Origin: an uncultured Ruminococcus sp.
GTDB lineage: Bacteria; Bacillota; Clostridia; Oscillospirales; Ruminococcaceae
Reading direction: 5' to 3'
DNA: 64,000 nucleotides
Assembly: GCA_934435205.1 (NCBI GenBank)
Contig: CAKSAK010000007.1
Location: forward strand, 70,176-134,175
This document shows positions 43,091 through 51,831 of the stretch, piece by piece. The number at the start of each line of letters is the position of its first letter. Positions within the stretch are counted from its first letter, which is position 1. Below the pieces are notes generated by a model. It worked only from the letters and a program-made list of their open reading frames with translations, did not search any database and was not told where the DNA came from. The position numbers and the translations under genes were made by a program.

Positions 43091-43384
43091 TTACTTGTTC
43101 GCTGTCTGTCCGTTGAAGTAGGCAAGCAAGTCTGCCTTGTTGATAAGCATCTTGCCACGCTGACCGTCTCCGGCTCTCATGTAAGGAAGCTTACCCTGGG
43201 CAATGAGCTTGCGGACAGTATGCTCTGACAGCCCCTTGACCGCTTCGGCACACTCCTTGATAGTCAGCACCTCAACAGCATTGGACGTAACCTCAGCCAC
43301 CTGTTCGGAATCATTTGTTTCGATAAGTTCGCTCAGAATGCTTACGAGCTGAGCGATAAGCTCGTTCTTTCTGTTTGTTGTCAT
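43091..43384 (-). CDS. excisionase-family DNA-binding protein
   Basis: A 97-residue protein with a C-terminal MerR-like winged helix ('LTIKECAEAVKGLSEHTVRKLIAQGKLPYMRAG', 'GKMLINKADLLAYF'), typical of Xis/HTH_17 proteins. The N-terminal 40 residues are helical. Start ATG 43384 has GGAGG 11 bases before it; the ATG six codons earlier overlaps that site. It lies between the integrase and relaxase genes and probably directs excision. Confidence 0.85.
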   Translation of the reverse strand: MTTNRKNELIAQLVSILSELIETNDSEQVAEVTSNAVEVLTIKECAEAVKGLSEHTVRKLIAQGKLPYMRAGDGQRGKMLINKADLLAYFNGQTANK

Positions 43385-43439
43385 AGTTGAAAAAACCTCC
43401 ATAGCAGGTACTTCCCCTGCTTTCTATCTTGTTTATTTG

Positions 43440-44639
43440 TTATTCCAGCACATTCTTTCTTGTGGTGCTGTTGTACTTGTACTGCTGATAATCGGTATTC
43501 AGTCCGCAGGCAGAAATAAACGCCTTAGCCTTTCTCAGCTCACGGGAAAGCTCGTCCTCACGGCTGATACGCTTTGTTTCCTTTTTCAGCTTCTCACGGG
43601 TGAAAAGTCCCTTTTGCTCCTCGGCTTTCTTGTAGGCGGCAAGCTCCGAGGAAACAGCAGACAGTTTTGCTTTCAGTTCATCACGCTCCCGTACAGCTTC
43701 ATCACGTTCCTTACGGAGCTTCTTAGTCTGCTTCTGCGATGCAACTTCTTTCTTTGCAAGGTCGGTGACGTTCTGCCAGTCCTCCTGTGACACCGTAACC
43801 TTACCGCCGAACACGGTCTTGCCCGTTTCGATGCTGTCGATCTCCGCAAGTTTAGCAGTTTTCTCCTTGACAGCTTTAAGTATTTCACGCTTTTCGCCAA
43901 GCTCCGCTTCGACCTGAGCGTTCTGCGTTTTAAGCTCATCATTCTGTCGGCGCTGTTCCTTATACTCAGGTATCTCAACTGTCCCTCTCGCCTTTTCGGG
44001 AGCGAGGGGCTTGATACCATGTTCAAGGCAGATCCTATTCAGCACCTCGACCTCGGCAACTCGCCATTTGGCTATAGCCATTTTGCCCTCGCCGTATCCC
44101 ATTTCTCTAAGTGCCTGAGCGATGCCATTCTGCGTGTCCTGCCCTCGCTTGTAGTGACCGACAGGAATGTAGTCGATGTGCAAATGGGGAGTTGCTTCGT
44201 CCATGTGCAGGACAGCATTAAAAACGTAAAAGTTAGGGTTGCGTTCTTGAAATCCTTCCATGTACTCTTTCAGGCAATCGGCAACGAGCTGAAAATCCTC
44301 AGTGCCGTACCCCGAATCTTCCTTCTTGCCGATCTGAACAACGTCCTCATAAAAGCTCTTGCGTTTGTCGGCTGCGGTGCGGACAGTGTTGCAGGGGGTT
44401 ACACCGAAAAGATGCTCGTAGTAGCTGCCGTGAACCTTGCGGTCATTACGTTTCTGTTTAGCATTATAACGCTCGGTTGATTCCTTGAAAAGCCGATCGT
44501 ATGCTTCGCCAATCGGCTGACACACGAAAGTGATATTATCGGGAGTACGGAACACGTCAACATTGTCCGCAACGAACTCCCTGTTGTTGTGAGTCAGAGA
44601 ACCTTTTCCCTGACCAAATGAGATTCGTTTTTCTTTCAT
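43440..44639 (-). CDS. MobV-type relaxase (plasmid recombination/mobilization protein)
   Basis: A 399-residue Mob/Pre family protein. The metal-binding HxDE-x-PHxH motif is present as 'HMDEATPHLHIDYIP' (about 163-177), with the family's N-terminal region. The C-terminal third is coiled coil ('KKLRKERDEAVRERDELKAKL'). MobV relaxases nick oriT and lead the strand into the recipient using another element's secretion system. The usual oriT lies just upstream of the gene, which agrees with the hairpin-rich stretch at 44640-45197. Confidence 0.88.
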   Translation of the reverse strand: MKEKRISFGQGKGSLTHNNREFVADNVDVFRTPDNITFVCQPIGEAYDRLFKESTERYNAKQKRNDRKVHGSYYEHLFGVTPCNTVRTAADKRKSFYEDVVQIGKKEDSGYGTEDFQLVADCLKEYMEGFQERNPNFYVFNAVLHMDEATPHLHIDYIPVGHYKRGQDTQNGIAQALREMGYGEGKMAIAKWRVAEVEVLNRICLEHGIKPLAPEKARGTVEIPEYKEQRRQNDELKTQNAQVEAELGEKREILKAVKEKTAKLAEIDSIETGKTVFGGKVTVSQEDWQNVTDLAKKEVASQKQTKKLRKERDEAVRERDELKAKLSAVSSELAAYKKAEEQKGLFTREKLKKETKRISREDELSRELRKAKAFISACGLNTDYQQYKYNSTTRKNVLE

Positions 44640-45197
44640 TTTATTGACCTCGTTTCTAATTGGATTTGGTTATCTCTTTCTGTTAAATCCAATCATATTT
44701 ACATGGGCAACACTTCCTTTCATGACCGCTAAGGCGGAATTGCTATCGCAAAGCCCTGACGGGCGAGAGAGGCGCGGAGCGCCGATTACAAGGGTCGTGA
44801 GCGCCGCTTGTAACTCCGTAGTACTTGCGGCAGCATAAGACCGCCACAAGAACTACTCCGCCCTGCGGGGCTATCCCTGACGGGAAAGAAACGGTTGTCG
44901 GAGCAGGCGGAAATGTGGGCGCATTTATTCAAAAATCCGCATTACATTTTTTCAAAATCAGCATTTCAAAAATGATGATTCTGCTCATGAACTTTCGCTC
45001 AAAAGTGAGCTAAAGTCGATGCGATTATCTTCAACTTTAACTCGGACAAAAATGTCCATGTTCAACATTTTGTTAAGCTAAAAATACTCAACCAACATCG
45101 ACCTCCGGCAACCAACATTCAGGTCTGTCTCTTGCAAAAGTAGCTATTCCGCTATTTCAAAGTCAGCCACCACAAAAACCACAAAATCCAATGTGAT
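44640..45197. other. non-coding region with oriT-like hairpins
   Basis: 558 bases without a credible gene between the relaxase and DUF3987 genes. It holds several inverted repeats: TTACAAG/CTTGTAA (44786-44792 with 44807-44813), GTAGT-CTTG-GGC with its inverse (44818-44856), and small GC-rich hairpins near 44750-44765. The region to about 44910 is GC-rich, unlike its AT-rich right half. It is a likely transfer origin; no nick sequence could be assigned. Confidence 0.5.
44818..44856. other. candidate oriT hairpin
   Basis: Arms GTAGT-A-CTTG-C-GGC and GCC-A-CAAG-A-ACTAC are complementary apart from single-base interruptions, around an 11-base loop. It lies upstream of the MobV gene start at 44639, on the expected side. 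Confidence 0.4.
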
Positions 45198-46643
45198 TCA
45201 GATATGGGGATTCACATGAACCATCTGAGCTTTTTTGTTGTTGGCAGCGGTCACATCTTCATAAGCGATATACCCATACTCCGCAAGAGTATCAAGAGCC
45301 GAGTAGAAGTCTTTTGCCGTTGGGAACAGATTGCATCGGCAGGCGTGGTAGAGATCGGACTTCAAACCCTTTTTGATATTCTTGGTCTTGAAGATCTGAA
45401 TGATCTTCTCAGCCTTGACGATGTTCCCGTCAGGGGCATTCACACTGAAACCGTATATTGCCTGATAGCGGTAGTAGTGAGCTATGTTGAACGACCTCAC
45501 AAGCGTATCATGGCTGACAGCTTCTGCGGACGGCTCGATACCTCTGGAACAGCAGTCCGCACAATGAAGAATACAAGCTATCCGAAGTATCAGACCATGA
45601 AACTTTCCACCCCAGTCCTGACAGCAGCACATAGAGCCTTTTATATCTTTTTCGATATACTTATTACAATAATCTATGTACTCCTCGGAAGCATGACGGG
45701 ACAAATGTAGTATCGTTTCTTCTCCATTATGGTCTTTCTTTCCTCGCATGAGCTGAAATATGAGATCGTGGTATTTCTGTTTGACCTCTTTTGATACAGG
45801 AGCAGTATCATATCTGCGGTTTCCGACAGCGCTCTCGGCAAAGCAGTGAACGAAACGTGCAAGCAGACCGCTTGACCTGAACGCCGTATCATTCATCATG
45901 TTATCCCAAATATATGGCTGACCTGCGATAGCCACCGACATATACGGACGGGGAATCTCAGCTCGTCCACGAACAACACGGTCACAGACGTACTTCTCTC
46001 CGTTCCACGCTTTCAGGAGCAGATCGAGGTTCGGAATACCGCCGCTGTATTTGCCGTTGAAGTTACTGAGCATTCCTGCTTCGTCCGAGATCATAAGCAA
46101 AGTATCATTATTGCAAAGCTCGATCACAAGCGATTCGGGCGTTATATCGTCAACGGCTATACGGATAGGAGTGGTGTTTCGGATATTATCAGCCTGGACA
46201 CGGAGCTTTGCTATGGCTGCGGTATCAGGCTCGTCCTCTTTCTCCATAGCCTTGACACGAGCTTCAAGAGCCTTGACGTCCTGCTGTGCTTTGTACATTT
46301 CCTCACGGTGATCCTTGTTGTACTTGCTCTCAAAGCTGTCGAACGGAGCTTTGATGAAGTGCATCACAGGGCTTTTTCTTTCAGACGGCTGTGCTATGAT
46401 GATCGAATACAGCACAGGCGGTTCGGTGTGGTCTGCTTTTCCTGCAAGTCTGTACAGACCTGTGAAGCAGTAGCCCACGGCTGAGAGCATTGCTGTCCCT
46501 GCCATTCCCGCATCGGTGAAAGTCGTGACCGAGATCGCCTGCACCATATCACGCAGGACGGGCGGCAACGCTCCGAGGGGAAACGGGATAGTATCTGCCG
46601 TATGCCGTAGCGGACGGGGTTCTACCCATTTGATTTCATTCAT
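45198..46643 (-). CDS. DUF3987 / YfjI-like replication-associated protein
   Basis: A 481-residue protein resembling the DUF3987 family, which often stands for primase-helicase functions in mobile elements. 'IIIAQPSERKSPVMHFI' sits where a P-loop would be, with a degenerate A-x4-RKS instead of G-x4-GKS. 'LLMISDEAGML' resembles a Walker B region, followed by 'CDRVVRGRAEIPRPYMSVAIAGQP'. A helical C-terminal domain follows. It is the first gene of the mobility transcript and is under the palindrome-containing promoter at 46753-46782. Confidence 0.75.
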   Translation of the reverse strand: MNEIKWVEPRPLRHTADTIPFPLGALPPVLRDMVQAISVTTFTDAGMAGTAMLSAVGYCFTGLYRLAGKADHTEPPVLYSIIIAQPSERKSPVMHFIKAPFDSFESKYNKDHREEMYKAQQDVKALEARVKAMEKEDEPDTAAIAKLRVQADNIRNTTPIRIAVDDITPESLVIELCNNDTLLMISDEAGMLSNFNGKYSGGIPNLDLLLKAWNGEKYVCDRVVRGRAEIPRPYMSVAIAGQPYIWDNMMNDTAFRSSGLLARFVHCFAESAVGNRRYDTAPVSKEVKQKYHDLIFQLMRGKKDHNGEETILHLSRHASEEYIDYCNKYIEKDIKGSMCCCQDWGGKFHGLILRIACILHCADCCSRGIEPSAEAVSHDTLVRSFNIAHYYRYQAIYGFSVNAPDGNIVKAEKIIQIFKTKNIKKGLKSDLYHACRCNLFPTAKDFYSALDTLAEYGYIAYEDVTAANNKKAQMVHVNPHI

Positions 46644-46687
46644 AAGTTTTGTTTTCCTCTACTTTTGTAATTTTTCTTGTATTTCTA

Positions 46688-46716
46688 TTGACAGATTGCG
46701 TTTGATGTGCTATAAT
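46688..46716 (+). promoter_or_regulatory. plus-strand promoter toward the XRE regulator gene
   Basis: TTGACA (46688-46693), 17-base spacer, TATAAT (46711-46716): exact consensus, about 125 bases before the XRE start. Confidence 0.72.
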
Positions 46717-46752
46717 AATCTAAGAAATGACACGTTGCAATCTTTGAAATAT

Positions 46753-46782
46753 ATTATATGCTATCTGAGTAGCATTTGTCAA
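46753..46782 (-). promoter_or_regulatory. minus-strand promoter with operator palindrome in the spacer
   Basis: Minus strand: TTGACA (46782-46777), 18-base spacer, TATAAT (46758-46753). The spacer contains TGCTA-N6-TAGCA (46759-46774), a natural site for the divergently encoded XRE repressor. Confidence 0.72.
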
Positions 46783-46840
46783 GCAAAAATAATCAGAATT
46801 AAATAAGTTCTGCTCTTTGCACAAATTGGAGGGACACAAA

Positions 46841-47548
46841 ATGACTGTCTTTTGGAGAAAATACAATGAACTATGTGACGAGCGAGGTGTGAAGCCGAGA
46901 GCATTAGCCACAGAGCTGGGCATATCGGCTGCGACCGTCACCAAATGGGTGAATGACGGTATGCCGAATCTCGATATGATAACGAGAATAGCCGAATACT
47001 TCGATGTTCCGATAGATTATCTTATAAACGAGGACGATACACCGATCATTCCGCAGGCAAACAAGAAAAGAAGTGTGTTCAAGTCGGTAAGCTCACTGTC
47101 ACAGCGTTGGGTGAGCCTGCGCCGTGGAAGTGAGATCAGCCTTGAAACGCAGTTGAAGATCATACCTTATGTGAATTGCTCGGTGCAGTTCCTGAATAAT
47201 GACCGCTATCTCGAGTACGTTCCCGAAGCCGAGTATGATACTGAGCATTTGAAGGACACCGAAACAATATTCGATATACTGGGGATTCTCGACCACTGTG
47301 CCGACACCGAGAGCTACCGTATCGTACAAACGCAGCTCTCACGCATCGTTCTTTATCACCTGAAAGAAAAAGGTTTTGACCGTGAAGCACTCCGCACCGA
47401 GCATCTCGATCAGCTCAAAATGGAGTACCTCTACACAGGCAAGGACTGCGGCAAGACGCACAACTACGGGCTGAACTTCTCGGATATGGACTTTCTGAGA
47501 GAGTTTACGGGGCTGAGTTATCAGGTTATGTTTACGGGGTGTGAATAA
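46841..47548 (+). CDS. XRE-family transcriptional regulator of element 1
   Basis: A 235-residue protein with an N-terminal lambda-repressor-like helix-turn-helix (about 5-62: 'RGVKPRALATELGISAATVTKWVNDGMPNLDMITRIAEYFDV'). The C-terminal region is of unknown fold; it has no LexA/CI peptidase motif that I see. Start ATG 46841 follows TTGGAGG. It is divergent from the DUF3987-relaxase-int genes. The palindrome inside their promoter is its probable operator, so it likely keeps the element quiet. Confidence 0.87.
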   Translation: MTVFWRKYNELCDERGVKPRALATELGISAATVTKWVNDGMPNLDMITRIAEYFDVPIDYLINEDDTPIIPQANKKRSVFKSVSSLSQRWVSLRRGSEISLETQLKIIPYVNCSVQFLNNDRYLEYVPEAEYDTEHLKDTETIFDILGILDHCADTESYRIVQTQLSRIVLYHLKEKGFDREALRTEHLDQLKMEYLYTGKDCGKTHNYGLNFSDMDFLREFTGLSYQVMFTGCE

Positions 47549-47560
47549 AATATAGTAAAG

Positions 47561-47595
47561 AAACCTCCGCAAGATTATTTTCCTGCGGAGGTTTT
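47561..47595. terminator. bidirectional intrinsic terminator
   Basis: AAACCTCCGCA (47561-47571) pairs with TGCGGAGGTTT (47584-47594) between the convergent XRE and cyclase-fold-like genes. Confidence 0.8.
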
Positions 47596-47619
47596 GGGTA
47601 TTACAATAGCATAATCAAA

Positions 47620-48405
47620 CTATACTAAATGACTTAATTTGCTTTCAGTGAATCTAAGCAGATAGTAAAGTTTATCAATAACTCTGTAGTCATTTATTGT
47701 TTTAATTTGCGATTTGCAATAATCAATTATTTCATTCAAAAAATCAATACTTGAAGAATAGCATCCTTGTAATACAATATTGTTTTCGAGATAATGTAAA
47801 TAATTTAATATATACTTTTCGTCGATGTCCTTTTCAACAACACCTCTACCAAAAGATGATTCGCCTATTATAGGAAGTAAATTAGCCTGGGGAGAGTTTT
47901 GAAGAAAAGCATCAATTGCCTTTTGAACGCTCTCATCGATCTTTTCAGCAACAAAACTGTCAATTAAAATGCGAGGATGTACCGCAACTTTTGATTCCAA
48001 CTTATATGCCTCTACTACAGCTGGACCAAAAAACATATTTCTTTCGGAATCAACGTAAGCATCTCCGTAATATACGCCTCCACGAAACAGTATCTTTTCT
48101 TTTAGAAGTCTTAAAAATATAGGTTCACAATTACACAATGCCACCTTAAATAATGCGCCAATATCCTTGCGTTCTTCTTCAATATCCTCTTTGAATTGAT
48201 AAAAAATGTAAGCACAATCTGAAAAGGTAAACACCTTACGCTGATATGCGGTATGTGGCATATCATTTTTGAGTTGTGATTGGAACTCTTCATGAAAAAC
48301 AGTGTTTATAAGATAGGATTCTTGAAAATCTGTCTTATTCTGACTTCCAAGGACATCAACGAAAATTATTAGATACTTCGAGTAATTTCTCTGTTTATTA
48401 GTCAT
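47620..48405 (-). CDS. uncharacterised protein resembling a divergent class III nucleotide cyclase fold
   Basis: A 261-residue protein of unknown function. The order 'IIFVDVLGSQ' (about 12-21), 'FTFSDCAYIFYQ' (about 60), 'ILFRGGVYYGDAYVD' (about 105) and 'MFFGPAVVEAYKLESKVAVHPRILID' (about 125-150) resembles the beta-strand/metal-site pattern of class III cyclase and GGDEF-like folds. The resemblance is by eye. Start ATG 48405 follows GTGAGGT; the ATG six codons upstream is less well placed. It is the third gene of the restriction-modification operon, 33 bases after the endonuclease gene, and may be a defence accessory. Confidence 0.55.
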   Translation of the reverse strand: MTNKQRNYSKYLIIFVDVLGSQNKTDFQESYLINTVFHEEFQSQLKNDMPHTAYQRKVFTFSDCAYIFYQFKEDIEEERKDIGALFKVALCNCEPIFLRLLKEKILFRGGVYYGDAYVDSERNMFFGPAVVEAYKLESKVAVHPRILIDSFVAEKIDESVQKAIDAFLQNSPQANLLPIIGESSFGRGVVEKDIDEKYILNYLHYLENNIVLQGCYSSSIDFLNEIIDYCKSQIKTINDYRVIDKLYYLLRFTESKLSHLV

Positions 48406-48438
48406 ATTAACCTCACATTTCAATGATATGGTACAATT

Positions 48439-50130
48439 TCAACTACATACAAGCCAATTACTTGCACATTCCTGTATGTAATCATACCATTCGGTTTCAT
48501 TTTCAGAAGTATCAACTTTGTTTATTATCATATCGAGAAGTCTGCGAACATCTGATGATTTTGGCTGTGTGCTGTAATTATATGAGTTTTCAACCAGTTT
48601 CATAAACAAATCTAAATCAAGTGGAACAATCTTAGATTTTCCACCATAATAGGAGATATTAGTCCTATTCAACGTGAAGAAATGTGCTACTACCGCAGGA
48701 TTGATATTCGGAGCTATAAACAGGCAATATGTATCTTTGCCTGAACGCTTCTTCAATTGACCATAGTGTCTTGCAACAGGTTCTCCCTCTGTTTCATATT
48801 GCCTTTGTCCTGACTGCAAGGTGACCTCTACCGACATTGAATAATCTGAGTAATCGCACTCTATGTCCGGCATATTGCCCTGTGCAGTAGATAACGGCTG
48901 TCCGGAATCATCAAACTTAAAGTTACCCTTAATATCTCCGCCATCAAGCATAGTCATTGCTCTCCATGTATTATACTCAAACATTAACGGTGCATCATAG
49001 TACTCATCAGATATAATTTCATTGAATGTATCAATAATTTCGGAATATAGAGCATACGACTTTATTTCAGCAACTTGTTCGTGAATGACAGCTTCTTTGT
49101 GCCTTTGGACAATATCATCACGCAAATCTTTGAGCTTCTCAAGCTCCATTCCACTTAGTTCTCTTTTAGTATAAGAACCTATCTTCATAAGAATATCAAT
49201 GATATTATCTTTGTTATCCGTATAAAGAACAGGGGTATCCTTTGAAAATAAATGCTGCTTATATTGTACTGAATCAGTAACAAACACTGGATTTCTGTCA
49301 ACATTAGCAAGAATAAAATCTGCTTCTGTGATTTTATCAGCAAAAATAGAAATTGATCTGTTTTTATGAGAAATAGATATTAAGCCTGTATATCTTAGAT
49401 ATCTAAAGCAAGCGTCTGTGTAATCTCGCATATTGCTCTTTTTAGTAGAAATAAACTTTTTAAGACTTGCATCTGTTGTTTCTCTTGTTTTTGTTTTGCC
49501 CGATGCGATAGTGTCAGAGTATAGTTCTTTTATTGCCGAAGTCCATGTTTCATCTACTAATTTTTTGTATTTTCCACGATATTCTTCTTTCTTTTTTCTG
49601 AAAGCAAGTATCATATTTTTAATTGTATCAAAGTTATGATAATCCGTTAATTGCAGAGCAAATATTTTAATTTCGTCAAACGTTAAGTATTCAAGTGTGC
49701 GTACTAACCTAAGAATTTCAAGGTATGGGCGAACACAAAACGAACCTGAAGTATCACCATTTTCAACATGGTAAGGTGATGGCAACTGATATTTCAATAG
49801 TTGTCTGAGGAAGATTTCTTGAGGCCTTTTGCCATAAACTAACGCTTTTCCAGCTTCTGTCAAAGAGATAGAAGGCTGTAAGTCTACAAAACCCAATGCT
49901 TTAGGCGCCCTGTTTATTCTATCTCTTGCACTAAATGCTTTATCAGAAGGAGAGCCATTACCTTCAAAGAAGCTGGATTTTGCAAGCTCGTCAATAAAAG
50001 CCTCCTGAGAGTATGCATTCCATTCTTTACCATCAAACTTTTCGTGTAACAAACGAATTTCAGGGATCATCTTTTGAGGTGATCTTGGTGAAGTAGTAAA
50101 GAACAGAACTTTATTTCTTAAAACAGCCAT
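48439..50130 (-). CDS. AlwI-family type II restriction endonuclease
   Basis: A 563-residue protein resembling the AlwI family (type IIS enzymes; AlwI itself cuts beside GGATC). It has the N-terminal 'LFFTTSPRSPQKMIPEIRLL', the 'ARDRINRAPKALGFVDLQPSISLTEAGKALVYG' block (about 68-103), and a C-terminal nuclease-like region with 'MPDIECDYSDYSMSVEVTLQSG' (acidic and strand pattern of a PD-(D/E)xK core, about 408-430). GGAGCG precedes the start. It follows the methylase gene by 22 bases, the normal arrangement for a restriction-modification pair. Recognition site not determined. Confidence 0.8.
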   Translation of the reverse strand: MAVLRNKVLFFTTSPRSPQKMIPEIRLLHEKFDGKEWNAYSQEAFIDELAKSSFFEGNGSPSDKAFSARDRINRAPKALGFVDLQPSISLTEAGKALVYGKRPQEIFLRQLLKYQLPSPYHVENGDTSGSFCVRPYLEILRLVRTLEYLTFDEIKIFALQLTDYHNFDTIKNMILAFRKKKEEYRGKYKKLVDETWTSAIKELYSDTIASGKTKTRETTDASLKKFISTKKSNMRDYTDACFRYLRYTGLISISHKNRSISIFADKITEADFILANVDRNPVFVTDSVQYKQHLFSKDTPVLYTDNKDNIIDILMKIGSYTKRELSGMELEKLKDLRDDIVQRHKEAVIHEQVAEIKSYALYSEIIDTFNEIISDEYYDAPLMFEYNTWRAMTMLDGGDIKGNFKFDDSGQPLSTAQGNMPDIECDYSDYSMSVEVTLQSGQRQYETEGEPVARHYGQLKKRSGKDTYCLFIAPNINPAVVAHFFTLNRTNISYYGGKSKIVPLDLDLFMKLVENSYNYSTQPKSSDVRRLLDMIINKVDTSENETEWYDYIQECASNWLVCS

Positions 50131-50152
50131 ATATTCGCTCCTTAATAACTCC

Positions 50153-51001
50153 TTAATAATTCTTTACAACTATGTGCATTTTATCATTGTTGAATCTATT
50201 CTTAATATTCACAGAATAGTTTTTATAATACTCATCAAAAATATATTCACCATATAACTCTTCTGTCAACGGAGTTTTACCTATAATCATTAAGGCACGA
50301 CAAGGAAGGTTTCTGAAATCAGCAGCCAGACGGCGATGTTCAGCCTCATCAAACCCGTTCATCAAATCAATATTTCCATAATCATTAAATACACAATCAT
50401 ATGGGGGATCGAGAAAAATGAAATCTTCTTCCTGAGCCATATCAAATATCCTTCTATAATCGAGATTATATAACTCAGCACGTTGCAAGAGTTCACTATG
50501 CTCTGGAGTGATCAAGTGAGTATTGAGGTTAGGGTATCTACCGAACGGAACATTGTATTCACCATTATTATTATATCTTATCATTCCAGAATATGCAGTC
50601 TTGTTTATAAAGAAATAAATAACACCATCTAAGTATGACCCATCTGGATGATTAAACAATTCTCTCATATGATAATACAAATCTTCGTTTGCATTTGGTA
50701 CTCGCTCGTCAGGAGTTAAGGCTTTTAATCTTTTGAATTCAGCCTGATTACGCTCATAAATCGCTTGAATACCATCAAGTTGCGTTCTCATATCAGGATA
50801 TTGATTTCTTAATTGCGTATAAAAGGTCATAAGCCTTTCATTAACATCATTTAAAATGGCATTATCAGGCTCCAAATAGAAAAAAACAGCTCCGCCCCCA
50901 AAGAAAGGCTCAATGTATCTATTAAAATCATCTGGTATATATTGTAAAAAGCGTGGAATCTCTCTCGATTTTCCACCTCTGTACTTTAACACGGGATTCA
51001 T
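50153..51001 (-). CDS. D12-class N6-adenine DNA methyltransferase
   Basis: A 282-residue methylase of the Dam/D12 (alpha) class. SAM-binding motifs are 'LKYRGGKSREIPRFL' (about 4-18) and 'YIEPFFGGGAVFFYL' (about 31-45), with catalytic 'FLDPPYD' (about 192-198). It would protect host DNA from the adjacent AlwI-type endonuclease by adenine methylation. Start ATG 51001 has GGAGG seven bases upstream; the ATG two codons earlier is too close. A perfect palindrome lies 30 bases before the start. Confidence 0.9.
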   Translation of the reverse strand: MNPVLKYRGGKSREIPRFLQYIPDDFNRYIEPFFGGGAVFFYLEPDNAILNDVNERLMTFYTQLRNQYPDMRTQLDGIQAIYERNQAEFKRLKALTPDERVPNANEDLYYHMRELFNHPDGSYLDGVIYFFINKTAYSGMIRYNNNGEYNVPFGRYPNLNTHLITPEHSELLQRAELYNLDYRRIFDMAQEEDFIFLDPPYDCVFNDYGNIDLMNGFDEAEHRRLAADFRNLPCRALMIIGKTPLTEELYGEYIFDEYYKNYSVNIKNRFNNDKMHIVVKNY

Positions 51002-51030
51002 AATCATACCTCCAGACCAAACACTTCCCC

Positions 51031-51057
51031 TATTATTATAACATAGTTATAATAATA
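51031..51057. promoter_or_regulatory. 12-base perfect palindrome upstream of the methylase gene
   Basis: Arms TATTATTATAAC and GTTATAATAATA are separated by three bases. On the minus strand it contains TATAAT, so it probably overlaps the -10 of the restriction-modification operon and acts as an operator. Confidence 0.65.
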
Positions 51058-51097
51058 GCACAATACAACATTTGAAAAATCTCCTTTTTGCACAATA

Positions 51098-51130
51098 AAG
51101 TCCCTTGAAATTGTCTGTTTCAAGGGACTT
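51098..51130. terminator. bidirectional hairpin terminator
   Basis: AAGTCCCTTGAAA (51098-51110) pairs perfectly with TTTCAAGGGACTT (51118-51130). On the minus strand TTTATTG follows. It isolates the two small genes from the restriction-modification operon. Confidence 0.7.
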
Positions 51131-51134
51131 ATGG

Positions 51135-51551
51135 TTAAACGTATATCATACACTCAAACACCGCTTCTCTCGCCATATAGACGAAGCAGTTCTCCAGACC
51201 GAGCATCTTCTCAGCATCACCGCTGAGGACAGCTTCCTGATAGCAACTGTCGGTCTGCTTCCAAAGCTCTACCTGACGGGAAATAGCTTCACTGACTTTC
51301 AGTTCCATATCATCAAGGTACAGCTCTATCCTACCCTCGTTGACGAGCCTGCGAAGCCTGTTAGGACAATGGCTATCAGAGAAATGAAGATGATACCTGA
51401 TGAAATCGGTATGGTAGGTCTTGCTTTCTTCGGTCTGCGTATCGGCATTGAAGTGTGTAACGGTCACGGTATTGGTGTCCAGTCTCCACAGCGGAACGTA
51501 TTTCTTTTTCAGCGAGCTGTATGCGGTCTGTTCGCTCTTATATCTGCTCAT
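51135..51551 (-). CDS. small hypothetical protein
   Basis: A 138-residue protein (MSRYKSEQTAYSSLKKKYVPL...), acidic and hydrophilic, predicted mixed alpha/beta, with a C-terminal 'LGLENCFVYMAREAVFECMIYV'. No family recognised. Start ATG 51551 lies six bases after GAGGTG. It follows the DUF6809-like gene with a short gap, so the two are cotranscribed. The hairpin at 51098-51130 ends the unit. Confidence 0.6.
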   Translation of the reverse strand: MSRYKSEQTAYSSLKKKYVPLWRLDTNTVTVTHFNADTQTEESKTYHTDFIRYHLHFSDSHCPNRLRRLVNEGRIELYLDDMELKVSEAISRQVELWKQTDSCYQEAVLSGDAEKMLGLENCFVYMAREAVFECMIYV

Positions 51552-51561
51552 ACCGTCCACC

Positions 51562-51831
51562 TCACTTTATGGGCTTGATCATTTCAAGGACGAGCTGTTC
51601 GCCGACCTTGAAGCCCTTGCGGAACTCATTGCGGTTGGAGAGATTATGCAGCTCAATGTCCGCCGACTGATATTCGTCAAGAATTTCAGTGCTGTCGGGA
51701 TAGGCTTTTTTCAGTTCAGCTTCTGCTTTAACAAGCCTGTCGAGGGCAGCTTTGTATGAACCGTCCATATCCTCAATCTCGGTCAGGTGGAACAGGTCAT
51801 AATCGTAAAGTTCATCGAGAATATTTTTCAT
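51562..51831 (-). CDS. DUF6809-like small protein
   Basis: An 89-residue helical protein (MKNILDELYDYDLF...) ending in 'FRKGFKVGEQLVLEMI'. The N-terminal 'ILDELY', central long helix and C-terminal 'F..GF..G..L..E' pattern match small proteins frequent in Clostridial mobile elements (DUF6809). Start ATG 51831 follows GGAGG. A decayed relative lies in element 2 at 59829-60115. Function unknown. Confidence 0.65.
   Translation of the reverse strand: MKNILDELYDYDLFHLTEIEDMDGSYKAALDRLVKAEAELKKAYPDSTEILDEYQSADIELHNLSNRNEFRKGFKVGEQLVLEMIKPIK

Noticed and set aside
44019..44480. Plus-strand open frame of 153 codons
   Set aside because: It is antisense to the MobV relaxase gene, which has clear family motifs.
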